From Rotaria macrura (taxonomy: Eukaryota > Rotifera > Eurotatoria > Philodinida > Philodinidae): 64,000 nucleotides of DNA. How positions within the stretch are numbered: position 1 is the stretch's first letter; the number at the start of each line of letters is the position of its first letter. This document shows, in pieces, positions 10,345 to 22,177 of the stretch. A model generated the notes under the pieces. The model saw nothing but the letters and a program-made list of their open reading frames with translations. It did not search any database and was not told where the DNA came from. The DNA lies in assembly GCA_900239685.1 (NCBI GenBank), contig OENT01000118.1:140816-204815 (forward strand), in the 5' to 3' direction. Both the position numbers and the translations under genes were made by a program.

Positions 10345-13300
10345 GCAATCCGAAAATATTAAACATAATTATTTCCTGATGAAAATTGAAAAGTGCAGGA
10401 TTTTTATGATTAGAGTTCTTTCATTTTTGAAGGCATTATCCCTTTAGTTTGCTTGTCAATTGAATCACATCTAGCCTTTGAATTCTGGAGTATGAAACAT
10501 TGTCAAATGCTTATGACTATTCATTCGTAGAAATTTTACACTAGTTTCAAATTTAACAAACTCATCTGAAGAACGATCACTACAATATTCGAAACTAATA
10601 GTTGAAAAGAGATTCTTGCTATTTGTCATCAATTAAATACTGTGATACATATGTTGATCTGTTCGGTTTACTATGATAATAGATCTACAAGGTTGTCAAT
10701 ACCAGTTTCGAATGAAAATTTCCAGACATTATCTCGTTCGTAAAGAATAAACCATGTACGAGTAATGATAGAATGATGCAGATTATTTCAATTGTTTCGT
10801 ATACATATTCACTTGGTTTCTTCTGATAAAATGATTATCTTTTCCAAAATTAGAAATATAGGGATTAAATTAAATTTACTCAGCAGTCATCATATTTTGC
10901 AAGCATAATTATAAAAATCAAAATTTTCGATTTTACTGCTTCACTTCTATATAGAATATGATGATTCTTAGAATTATATAAATATACTGATCATTATTTG
11001 ACTCTGATAGAAATACACTCTTCTTATTCATAAGCAACTGCTTCTTTCGAAAAATTAACAATTAAAGATCATCATCGATTCGCGTATAAATTTTAACATC
11101 ATCATCAGTATATGTATGAACATCGGAATATACAGTCTACTATAAATAGAAATAAACCTTTGTTTGTTTCTAGTTGTCAGATTTGATCCAATTAGATAAA
11201 TTTTTGCTCCCCCGAGAATTATAGGATCAGTTCATCATTCAAAAATCATGATATATTAACGACAAGCAACAGATAGTATTCATACTACATTGGATTAAAT
11301 AACTCGATGATTTAATTTGCTTTCATCGAGGTGTCTGATTTATATTGTCCAAATAATTTTGCATCATTCCTAATTTTATGAACAAACATTCAATCACTAT
11401 GATTGTCGCCTATGAAATGTTTGGTCGCAGTTTGATAGAGGTGATCAGCGGTTTGTTTGAACATTATTGTAGCGATGAATTCAAAGTATGGATAACAACT
11501 AATGCAGATGAATGAGATATCAATTTTATAAATCTAGTAGCAAGATTGAATAAATATTATGTTTTTTTAAGTCAAATATATATTTTTTTCTTGATCCCAA
11601 ACTCTTTTGTGAATGAATGAGTCCCATTACGAACAAACAAATTATTTACTAAAATAATCGAAATCGGCACTAAATGCAAGTTTGAACACAATAAGATCAT
11701 CGTAGTTGAATGGATAACATACGGCAAAGTCAAATTTTATCATAGAACAAAGTGCTGCCGATTTGTATGACAGATGATATTATAATTGAGTATTTATTTT
11801 CTCAATAGATACATTATACATGTTATTTCTATTTTTTATTTATTATGATCATAGGCGTTTCACATCCTTATGAAATACTAGTTGAACAGTTTTATAATGG
11901 AAATCCTCTGGTATGCGCACACACATGTTTAAGTTTGGATTATCCACTCAATGTTCATTTACGTTTACAGACACATTCAAAATTCAACGTATGAACACTA
12001 GTGCCATTGAATTTAACAGCAAGGTAGTCAACATGAAGATTTACTCCTCTGGTTTATTTTATAATATGAATATTCCCGTTTCTGATTTCGGCAAAAATAA
12101 TTAAATTAAATGTTTATCTTTTTTGTCTTCTTTGTATTATGAATGATTTCTTTTTTGAAAAGAAAATACAATTGAAATACGTCGTGTACATTCTTAGTAA
12201 ATACATTGGAAATTATTCGTACACAAGATGTATTCTAATGTGATTACATTGTATTTAAAAATGATTTTTTTGCTGGTATATTCTCTTGCGATATATTATT
12301 ATTATTATTATTAATTATATATTATTTAGTTGTGTTCTTCAGGATTTTTCAAATACGTAAAGACAAAAGCAGATATTCTCTAAATATCAATTATCAGCAT
12401 AAGTAATTGAGAACATCAAATGAATCAATTCGAAAGGAATTCTCTGTTGTCAAAAAACTGTTTGCTTTTGTTCGAAATCAAATAATGAAATTCATAGAAA
12501 ACGAAAACATTTACTGTCTTGTTATGAAATTAACGAATGTCTTGCAGCAAATATCTTTTGTTGCCGTATTCCAAAATGTATAGCACTAATCAATTCAATA
12601 CTTGATAAAAGTCTATAGTTTAGATTGTTCGTCAGGGACATTTCATTTTTCAGAAAACAAGAATACGAAAATGTTCAACCGCTTATGTCATCTTGTGTAC
12701 GAAGTATAGAATATGAATGAGTGTCTATTGCGATCTCATTCTCTCGTCTGTAAATGATCTACATTGGACTTAACATAGGTTGTTCATATGTTAAGATATA
12801 GAGATTGTATAATAATTCAATTTTGCCATACAATAAGACTGAGTCTAGATATTATTTCTGCAAATCGATTTCTATATTGATTATACCAAGTATTTGTCTT
12901 GAACTAATGCATTACAATTCAGTTCGATAAGGTGGTTCGAATCTCAAAGTATTCATCGGAATAAAGACAATTTATGATTTCATATGTTGTTTCTTTGAGT
13001 TTCAAATGTTTATTATTGTTTTGTGTATTTAAATAATTTCAGGTGTTTTCCATCTAATACGTTATTTCAAAAATGAATGGATAAACTGTGTGGATTATCT
13101 TTATTTTGTGCTTGAGATTAATCTCTAACGAATCCTAATAGTTCAGATATTCAAATGATTACGAAATCTACATGACAAAAAAAACCTTTGATCGTATGAT
13201 CGATGTTGACACTGCAAGATATTATGCATATAAAGATATATCAGTCAAAAAAATTGCGTAAAAAACTTCATCCAATGATTTTAAATTTACAACCAATAGA

Positions 13301-13549
13301 AAATGTCAAGTCAACAAACTACTAGTTATAAATATAAATTTTGCAAGAAGAGAAGAAAAACAGAAGTAAATAATTGTCAGGTGATACAGCTAGCAATGAT
13401 AAATAGATATGATATCTTTTGAATGCCTTATGTAATTCTTTTACAGTATAAGAGAATAGTAGCGTAAAAACAAAGAAAAATCTTAAATGGAAACAAAACG
13501 CAACCGTCAACATAACAAGTAAAGACAGTAACATCCACGTTTGTTTCTT
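10345..13549. other. Intergenic AT-rich DNA
   Basis: Nothing coding can be supported over about 3.2 kb. Short frames such as 11913-12104 and 13322-13567 are compositionally simple and match no recognised domain. A small ATT microsatellite lies near 12296-12312. No tRNA-like B-box or terminal repeat pair was recognised. Confidence 0.5.
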
Positions 13550-15519
13550 ATGAAATATATTAATCAAAATTTTAGTGGTGCTACCGAGATTCCACTGAAA
13601 TCGACTCGAGCTTCTGAGTACCCTTCATGTAAAAATTTCTTTGTTAGTTAATTGCCGATATTAATTTTATTTTGTATCTTTAGCAGCTAGTCAATATCTC
13701 AATTTAGATCATGCTCCAAAAGCTACGCTTATTGTAAATAAGAACGATTTTTCTTTTTCTTTAAATTTCATTTTCATGACATTTTCTTTTCCTTTAGAAT
13801 AACGGTGCTGAATATCAATTGATACCAGTTGAAATTGAAAAGGTTTGATTGTTAGTAGAGGATTCTCAATATATTCATCTTAGGTTACTTAGGACGCAGA
13901 AATCGGTCTTGTTGTTGGTCATGTTGCCGGAGAAAATTGGGTATTTATTGATCAAATTCTATCTAATGGGATGATTGATACGCATGGTAAATTTCAATTA
14001 GAAAAATAGTTTAGATTATCTTTTATCAGTTGTCAAAAATACATCGTTAAATTATTATTTTCCATTCTTCATGAAAGGTCGGATTGAGACAGTGAAATGT
14101 TAACATAGTGCAAGTGCAGTTTCAAGTTTCTTGAGCATGATATCCCAACAGATAAGTTTTGCATTTCTTGATGACTCACTTTTTCTAAATAGTAGGTCAG
14201 TTTTCGATGAATAATGAATTTCTTAATTATTTATTTCTTTTCAAAATTGCAGAGTACTGATTTCTCACGCTATTAGTAAAATGATAAATCTAGAAAAACT
14301 CGATTATGCAACTATTTAAATATAATCTGATCAGAAGGCAGCCACGAAACAGGCTATACGCTTCCGGTCTTGTGTTGAAAAAAGTGCTACTATATATACA
14401 TCATACAATTACATTATCGAAATCAATATACAATATCACGTCAGCATAGTGATATTTCCATAGATTTCAATAGTTGAAATTTTTCTCACAATACAAAGTA
14501 TGTTCTAGTCTCGTACAAAATTTATTAGAATTCATTCTGTTCGTAATAGAAAGATAACTATTGACTAAAAGTAATCTCCATGATAATTAAGTTTCCTTGA
14601 ATATTTTGGAGAAAAATTCTCCGATCGGTCGAGATTTTGTCATCAATTCTCAATATATGATTGTTTTACGTGCCATAATGATAAATGAAGTATGTAAATA
14701 GTCTTGATAAGTAAATACCTATCTTCAGAGTTTTACGATGAATATGTGACAGACAATTTTACATTTACAAGAAGTGAAAAAAAACTTTTGAATAAATTGA
14801 CCATCAAAAATAAAACATTTGTTCCGAGAAAAAAAACAGACAGAATCTACATCACAGTTCGTCATATTCTATGTTTTTCTACATTAAGAGAAGTAGCGTA
14901 CGCTCTGGTTTTGTGCTATTCAGTTTGTAAAAAAAGAAATACAAAAGAATTTAAATAAGAGTATTTCTCACTAATTAACTAAAAACCAATGTCAATGTTT
15001 GCATCTATTCTTTGATATCATTTGAGTCAGGGCACACTGTAGAATGTCTTTTGTCCTCGAATCTATTGTTTAAAGTTCAATTTGAAAAAAAATATCATTC
15101 TTTTGTAGGCATTCTTAAAGAAGGTGATTATCTTATTCAAGTAGGAGTTTACAGTCTTGTCGGTGTTGATATCAGTTCAGCTTTATTACTTATTGAACGT
15201 GCATACGATGATGGTCGCAATGTATGTTTTCATTTACATTAAGGTTCTATACGTTTATTGGATTTATGTTCTTTAGAGTTTATCATTCGTTGCTGCTCGT
15301 CCACAAAAAGCTACTTCAAATCAAGTAAATGGAACCGAAAGAATCGATGGAAAAACACCAACTGCACAGTCAATCGAAAGAAGTTCGAAAGTACCATTAG
15401 TTGAGAACGATGAAAATGCAGAAGAAAATCAACAACAACGGGAAAGATCACGGAGAAAACCACAGGAAAGACGAAAAAAACCACCAACAGAACTTTATGT
15501 AGATCAAACAAAGTTCTAA
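13550..15519 (+). CDS. PDZ-domain protein
   Basis: Six exons are proposed: 13550-13628, 13684-13733, 13798-13842, 13893-13986, 15109-15221 and 15277-15519. They keep one frame and give 207 residues. A single PDZ domain covers roughly residues 45-130. Its carboxylate-binding loop is GLVV (after DAEI), and ILKEGDYLIQVGVYSL and DISSALLLIERA form the later strands and helix. The C-terminal 75 residues are polar and basic (ERSRRKPQERRKKPP) and probably disordered. PDZ domains bind C-terminal peptides and act as scaffolds; no partner can be named. The fourth intron is 1.1 kb, far longer than the other four. The first exon is the least certain, since another acceptor lies at 13571. An AATAAA at 15641 would extend the mRNA into the oppositely oriented phytase gene, whose coding frame already overlaps exon 6. 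Confidence 0.75.
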
Positions 15520-16620
15520 GATAAAATTAAACAAATTCGCTTGACTACAATTAACAGTATTTTTCGACCAAAACAGTTCATTTTCAATATGACGCCAATC
15601 ATATAACAGAAAATTTTTCTCGAATGTATTCATGACAATCAATAAACCACGAGGAAATTTCGTATTCAATAAATCACTTGTTGCTTCTATCCCATCTGTT
15701 TTATCAGCACGTGTTCTTATTGATTGCACATATGAATTTGTTCCCTGACGCTGATATATATGAAAGATTGATCCATTTATTATTTGATCAGTCGCTATTA
15801 AATAACCATCTGTATCTGATGTCTTGTATATAGCAAGTCCTTCAGAATCACCTTGCCATAAATGTGTTGTATTTATGAAGCCGATTTGTTCACTATGATT
15901 GTCACTTGGATCAACATTATATTTTCGAATACCATAAACTTCATCTGAATAATAAACGAATCCAAGTTGATCGTCGATTACAATGGATTCGATTTCTCTT
16001 CCTTTAAAGTCACCAAAATAACGAATAAATTTTAAATCTATTGATTTCCCATTCCAAATTAATTCATATTGACCAAGATAATTATGACTAGGACCCGATT
16101 TTCGACTAACAATAGCATAGATTTTTCCATCATAGGCTCGTCTATATAATGCTAAACCCATTGGTGCTGCATGATTACCAATACTATCGATAAAGACATT
16201 TGTGTTTCGTCCAGTTATTTCATATAATCGACGATATTCAATATCAATGGAATAAATACGTAAACGTCTTTGTACACGTTCTGTAAGTACAACTATATCA
16301 ATAGAACAGGTTTCATTTATTGTAAAGCTATACTCAACATCGACATTATTTGGTCGATCAATATTTTCTATGTGTTGAAGAATTTTACCATTGAGATCAA
16401 ATAAGTAAATACCACCGATGTTCGCCGTTTTATCTGTTCCAATAATAACACTTAATTCAGGTTGATAGGGATGAATCCATATAGCAGGATCATCAGGATC
16501 TGTTCGGACAGGTTCAGTTCGAATAGTTTCTTGAATAAATGGTATTTTTTGATTTGTTTTTAAATTTTGACCCAAGCAAATATTAATGTACGAGACAAAT
16601 AATATTATCAAGGCGAACAT
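15448..16620 (-). CDS. Secreted beta-propeller phytase
   Basis: An intronless 390-residue frame has a signal peptide (residues 1-17, hydrophobic, ending at LGQ) and the motifs of bacterial beta-propeller phytases: DDPAIWIHP (43-51), IGTDKTANIGGIYLFDLNGK, RPNNVDV, MGLALYR, GREIESIVIDD with a following YYSDEVYGIRKY, and EGLAIY with DGYLIATDQ. Enzymes of this family release phosphate from phytate using calcium. The acidic residues in these motifs are present, so activity is plausible. Absence of introns and bacterial-type sequence suggest horizontal acquisition, which is common in bdelloids. The last 35 or so residues (from NCSQANLF) are hydrophobic and extend past the usual domain; they overlap antisense with the PDZ gene's final exon. 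The true stop may once have been earlier, or the tail may be a lipid-anchor signal. Confidence 0.85.
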   Translation of the reverse strand: MFALIILFVSYINICLGQNLKTNQKIPFIQETIRTEPVRTDPDDPAIWIHPYQPELSVIIGTDKTANIGGIYLFDLNGKILQHIENIDRPNNVDVEYSFTINETCSIDIVVLTERVQRRLRIYSIDIEYRRLYEITGRNTNVFIDSIGNHAAPMGLALYRRAYDGKIYAIVSRKSGPSHNYLGQYELIWNGKSIDLKFIRYFGDFKGREIESIVIDDQLGFVYYSDEVYGIRKYNVDPSDNHSEQIGFINTTHLWQGDSEGLAIYKTSDTDGYLIATDQIINGSIFHIYQRQGTNSYVQSIRTRADKTDGIEATSDLLNTKFPRGLLIVMNTFEKNFLLYDWRHIENELFWSKNTVNCSQANLFNFILELCLIYIKFCWWFFSSFLWFSP

Positions 16621-18269
16621 AGTAAATTTGCTGAAAACGGATATAAAAACCTACTTAGCATTAAAAATCCAAACGAAAGAAAAAGCAACATTACTTGATA
16701 TCTTATTATAAAAAATTCGTTGATCTTATAAATCCCTGATGGTAAATAAATGAGACCTAATTGATTATGTCAAATAACATTTACAATTAAGGTATTCTTG
16801 TTTTCGAATAATACAACTTGTCACCAAGTCTTAGAGTCACTATAGTTCAAATTTATCCCTTGCTTATTGTTCAAATTTTCCTTACGATTGAAAATCGTAT
16901 GTCGATGCATAAAAACAAAAGAAAATAGCGAATGATAAATCCTACGAAGCAGAGTAATGTATAAATCAAAGAAAAGATAGAATTTACATGAGTACACAAT
17001 AACGATTTAACGTAGAGTATATCGCATCTATTAAAAAAATGATTACTAGAGAACTTTCAACTTGTTTTATTTTAACTGAAAAAGCATTTACTAAATGTGA
17101 AATGTACATGAAAAAGTATCGTATATTCAAGTAAACTTCTGTGAGTCACTAACTACTTCTTTGCTCATGCTATATATCTGGGTAGCTCTATGTTTGCAGC
17201 AAAACCTACTTCCGATGAATTCTTCATCTAGACACAAGAAGTTATTAGATCATTGATTGTATCACAATACATCATCTATTTGTTTTGTATTAGCACTATT
17301 GCTTTGTTACTGATGACGTATCACTATATAGAATTATATCTTCACAACACTATCAAATGACTTCATTTGCGTTGATCATATCGTTAGAAACCAAGCATCA
17401 CATATTTGTTTTCAAAGTTTCGATGTATAACACATGAAACATTAATATGTTCTCTATTACATATATATCTATCATCTTGCTGAATGGAGACCTGATGACA
17501 GACATGTAATATATCATTTTAGGAAAAATCGTCAGCCTTCTTTTTGTGTTAACAACAATGAAAATTATTCACAGTGTTATGTAATTTTTATTGCTTAGTC
17601 AACTGACAGCATCCATTATTTTTTCTAGATATTCAGCGAGTCAAACTGTAGAATCATGTAAAAAAAAAGTCGAATGAAAATTTATATACACTGATTAGAA
17701 TTCTTAGGCTCTACGTGAAACACTTGCCATATAGTCTAACCATCTTCTTAAGCGTTTCTAATGCTAGACAAGGATAATATTCATGGTACTTGCCAGTGGG
17801 CAAAACGTTTTAGCTGTTCTCTCCTTGGTATCTCATAAATAATAACGACAGCAGCAACAACAACAACAACAACAAACTCGATCGAATGTCTTGCATATCA
17901 AGAACATGACAGTACGATCCGTTCGTATAATAGCAAAAAAGAATATGCGCAACTTCTGTTTTCCATAATATTCTTTGAGGCCAAAAACACTGCACCAACA
18001 AGCATAGATCAACCAAGCAGTTGTCTGACTCTTTTTTTAGCTTGTTCGGAAAGCCTAATTTGATGCGAATCGTTATATATATATATATATATATCGGTAA
18101 CGTACAGAAAAGAAGAAAAAAGGAAAAAAAGTCGGTATGGATGTAAGAACGACAGCAAGAGAAAAAGACTGAATGATACATCGATAATTTCCTCCTTTAG
18201 ATCTAGCATAATAATACATGACTGTTCTGTTGTTTTTTGTCTATTGCCATTTCTTTGCACATTAAAACA
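16621..18269. promoter_or_regulatory. Divergent intergenic region, phytase and repeat-protein genes
   Basis: The phytase gene runs leftward and the 13-repeat gene rightward, so this 1.65 kb must hold both promoters. It contains an ACA/CAA microsatellite (about 17848-17875), a TA microsatellite (18075-18093) and a pyrimidine-rich stretch before 18270. The longer minus-strand frames (17810-18181, 18009-18314) consist mostly of translated simple sequence and were rejected. Confidence 0.45.
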
Positions 18270-20084
18270 ATGTCGTCTGTACGTGGCAATGCTGGTAGTT
18301 ACCAGTATCCACAAGGGTCAACAAGGTCCAATAATCAACCTATGAACTATGGTTATAATCAAATTAACCATGACTATTTAATCCCACAATCTCTCTACGT
18401 TGAACGACGATCGTCACAACCTGCATCATCTATACCAGTCAATCAATCAACATCTAATTATTCGAATGCTCAAAATTATTCAATCCCAAAAAATCTCTAT
18501 GTTGAACAACGTTCAGTGAATCCTGTACCCACAACACAATACAATCAACCACAATATATTGAATCAAATAATCCTACTTTTGGTTATAATAGTGCTCGTG
18601 CTGTACAGGCTCAAACCGTGGGTATGTATCATCAGACGAATCCTGGAACATCATCACGAAATGTGAATTCAGCATTGAAAGTAAATCCACCACTACCGTC
18701 ACAAACTCAATATGCCACCTATGGTAAAGAAAGTCTCTTTGTTAAAAAAGAAACACGAGGAGAAATTGATGATTCACCGATAATTGATCCACGCGCATTT
18801 CAATACCTCAATCTAAACGATAAAAAAGTTCAAAAGAGTCCCGTGTCAATCAATAAAGAAAGCGGCATTGATACACGCCCAATTATTAATATCGATGCAG
18901 TTACACAATTGGAAAGACGTCGACAGCAACAAATCGAAAAAAATAGTCGATTACGTGGTGATGATGGTTCAGGATCGGGTATCGATGCTAGATCTATCGT
19001 AGATGCCAACGCTTTTCGTCATATCGAGGCTAAGGCGAGCAAAAAAAAGGTCAATCAACAACAAGGTCAAGATACAGGCAGTGGAATCGATGAGAGGCCA
19101 ATTACTAATCTAGATGCATTCAAGTAAGTTTTCATGTTTGATAATAACGTATAGAATTTAATTTTGGCAATTTAATCAAGACATTTGGAAACGAAACGTC
19201 AACCTAAATCATCAAACAATTTAGAAGAATCATCTATCGATACAAAACCCATAATAAATCCTGATGCATTTAAATTTTTAGAAAAACGACAAGAACCTTC
19301 ATCGAAAGGTAATATTGAAAGTGGCATTGATACGAAACCAATAGTTAATCCTAATGCTTTTCGTTATTTGGAACAACGTGCTCCTCAACCACGTCGTGAT
19401 ATGGAATCAGGTGTTGATACAACATCAATGGTGAGTCCCAAGGCATTTCAATATATTGAGAAAAAAGAAATACCGAAAGTTGTACTTACTGAATCATCTG
19501 TTGATTATCGACCGATTGTTAGTCCACAAGCATTTAAATGGATCGAGCGAAAAGAACCGAAGCGTCGTGTCGACGATGAGCCTGATGTTGATGAACGTTC
19601 TTATGTTAATCCAAAAGCGTTTCAATATATTGATCGTCGTCCTGAAAAGAAAAGTGATGTATGTACACCAGAAATCGATACACGTAGTTTTATACTTGAT
19701 CGCAATCCGAATGCTCTCGTTCATCTCGAACGTCAACAGAAAAATGCAACTAATGATACGACGGCGAGTGGAGTGGACGAACGCTCTTTTGTTAATCCGA
19801 ATTCATTTAAATATCTTGAAGGCATTGGTTATGATTCACCTACAACTTCTGTACATTCATCGACTGGTCCATCAATTGATACAAAATCGTATGTTAAGGC
19901 TGATTCATTTCGCCATCTTGAAGCTAACGACAGAAAAACAAAACAGAACGATAACGATATTAATGGCGGTGTCGATGAAAGATCCTTTGTATCCCCATCA
20001 GCGTTTCGTCATTTGGAGTTCACTGATGCGCCTATAAATCCTGAGCCAATTAATTATTCAACATATGGACAATCAGACTTTTGA
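18270..20084 (+). CDS. Protein with 13 tandem IDxRPI-type repeats
   Basis: Two exons (18270-19123, 19181-20084) joined by a 57-base intron encode 585 residues of unrecognised family. The ATG at 18270 has AAAACA before it and opens MSSVRGNAG. Residues 1-160 are rich in Asn, Gln, Tyr and Ser and contain two copies of IPxxLYVExRS. From about residue 165 to the end there are 13 copies of a unit with consensus (S/G)G(I/V)Dx(R/K)(P/S)(I/F)(V/I)NPxAF(K/R)(Y/H)LE, for example SGIDTKPIVNPNAFRYLE, spaced about 28-40 residues apart by charged linkers. The splice junction falls inside repeat 4 and restores DAFKHLE, which confirms the intron. No signal peptide, membrane segment or enzyme motif is visible. 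Regularly spaced short motifs of this kind suggest a binding scaffold, perhaps cytoskeletal, but that is a guess. Confidence 0.85.
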
Positions 20085-21105
20085 ACAATGCTTAGTTTTT
20101 TTTTCTCTTGAAATCAACTAATGTCCTTTTTGCTCTCCTTTTATTGTAACATTTTTATCTCATGATAATAAATTAATTATAAATTTTAAACATTTAATTC
20201 CGTTCATATAGACATGAAGAAAACAAAATGAAAAGTACTATATGTCTCTAAATGATATCTGATAGCTCTTGAAAATGATGTGCGTTCAATAGTGCTATCG
20301 ACATTCTAGCAATCAATCAGTATTGATTTCATTAATCAACAGTTGCCTTGTTCATTTCTCAATGAGATAGTATGAACTGATTGATTTGTATGTCCTTAAT
20401 GAAATTTTATGAATAATCTTTCTTCTATTCTATCAATAACAGCTACTTGCAATTAAATATATTTTGATATTAGTATCACACTGACTATGAGGTGAAGGTT
20501 TTTTTTTTATTCAGAAATATCTTTCCCTTTAATTTAATTTGCACAGCTAGGGACACTTACATTAAACAACATCGATACAATCTACTAAACCGAGTTGGAC
20601 ATTCGTTCATCAATGTCACATCGAAATCGGATTCATCGATCTTTTACTTTTAATTATAAATTGTTGATAATAGAAACAAGAGAAATTATGATAACTATTC
20701 TATTCGCCATTAATGCTTAACAATACAATCAAGGAGCAAGTAAAAACCATATATATTTATTTTACATCTGGTTATCTATATCTATATATATAATATATCG
20801 TTTGTAGTGAAATGTTACACTGACTAGTAGCGACATCATCGTAATGCATATGAATCCTTTTCCTAACTGATATAAACTCATATGAGTTACTTGGTTTTCT
20901 CTAAAAGACTATGATCATATCTATCTTAACAAATATTTAATAATATGAATATCTCACTCGTTTCCATATCAACAGATTCGTAAAATGGTTGTTTCATTTA
21001 TGACGTACTTCAACTAAACATTCGTTGATAGTTTTTAAATTGGTTGTAATCTATAGATATTTATATCTTGTGTCTTTTTTCTAGCTTAATATTGATTCTT
21101 TCAAA
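20085..21105. other. Intergenic region upstream of CCDC146
   Basis: A likely polyadenylation signal (AATAAA near 20166) follows the repeat-protein gene. The rest is AT-rich and contains no supported gene. The last 50 bases before 21106 are pyrimidine-rich, consistent with a short 5' leader for CCDC146. Confidence 0.4.
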
Positions 21106-22131
21106 ATGAGTAATCATAGTGATGAAGACGAGGATCTTTCACAAGGCGATCAAGATCAAGACATGAATGAGCCGATCGGAGGACATTCTGATGATCAACA
21201 ACAAAATGCTTTTGTCACAGATGATGCTGATATCGATCTATTAAATCAAGCACAATCGGGGAGATTTGATGAAATGGAACCTATTGAAGCTCAACCACCA
21301 AATGAAATTGATGTTGATGAACAGGAAAGACAACAGTCTGGTACACCTGCTTTTCGCTCACTTGAAGATGTATTATTGTTTCTGAAAATTACATTTCTGT
21401 CTTAAGAATTTCTTGTCTTTTAAAGTTATTTAAAGAAGGAGTACTCACTGGTACGCAAATGGCTTTACTCAAATCGAAATATATTGAATTACAAAATGCT
21501 TTGACACAGTAAGAGAAAATATTCGATAGAAAACACATATCTATATTTCATTCTGTTTGTTTCCATAAAATAAAGATCACGTCAAGCTGAAGCTCGTTTA
21601 CGACAAGAAGAAAGTAGTTATTTAGTTCAAATTGAAAAACAAAAACGTATATTAGAAGAAGGAGAATCATTTCCCGACAAAATTACAAATGAAGTTCAAC
21701 AACGACGAAAAGATTTGCTCAAATACAGTAATGATTTAGCATGTACTAATGAACGCTTATTCGATCTTGAATATAAAATAAAAGCGTAAGTGTTATTTTT
21801 CATTATGAAGTAAACAACAAAGAAATTGAATTTAAAAATAAACTGCATCTTTAGTTTGGAAGAAGATAAACGTGCATTAGAAAAAGAAAAAGCACGCATA
21901 CCAAATCAACATGATATCGAAGAAAAAATTAAAAATTTACGTAAAGAATGTGACGAATTAAAACGAGAAATCGGACAAAAGCAATCTGAAATTAGTGAAC
22001 AGAATATTTCATTGATGGATAAGAAAAAGAAACTTAACGTTACCAGCAAGCAATTCGATGAACTTAAAAATACAATTGAAACATTCGAAGTATTTTATTC
22101 TGATACAAATATATTTATTTATCTATCTATC

Positions 22132-22177
<46 letters not shown>

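Noticed and set aside
9180-10360. Satellite array of ATCTCGAAA
   Set aside because: The motif copies are confined to the two ends of an inverted-repeat element, so they are subterminal repeats and not a tandem satellite.
15012-15108. Upstream extension of PDZ exon 5
   Set aside because: The frame is open only from an intronic start; the acceptor at 15106-15108 completes the Gly codon of exon 4 (THG|ILKEGD), so the upstream part is intron.
17810-18314. Minus-strand frames of 123 and 101 codons
   Set aside because: They are largely translations of ACA and TA microsatellites and pyrimidine tracts, in the divergent promoter region.
19456-20037. 193-codon frame inside the repeat gene
   Set aside because: It is a shadow of the 13-repeat coding sequence in another frame; its length is explained by the biased codons of the repeats.
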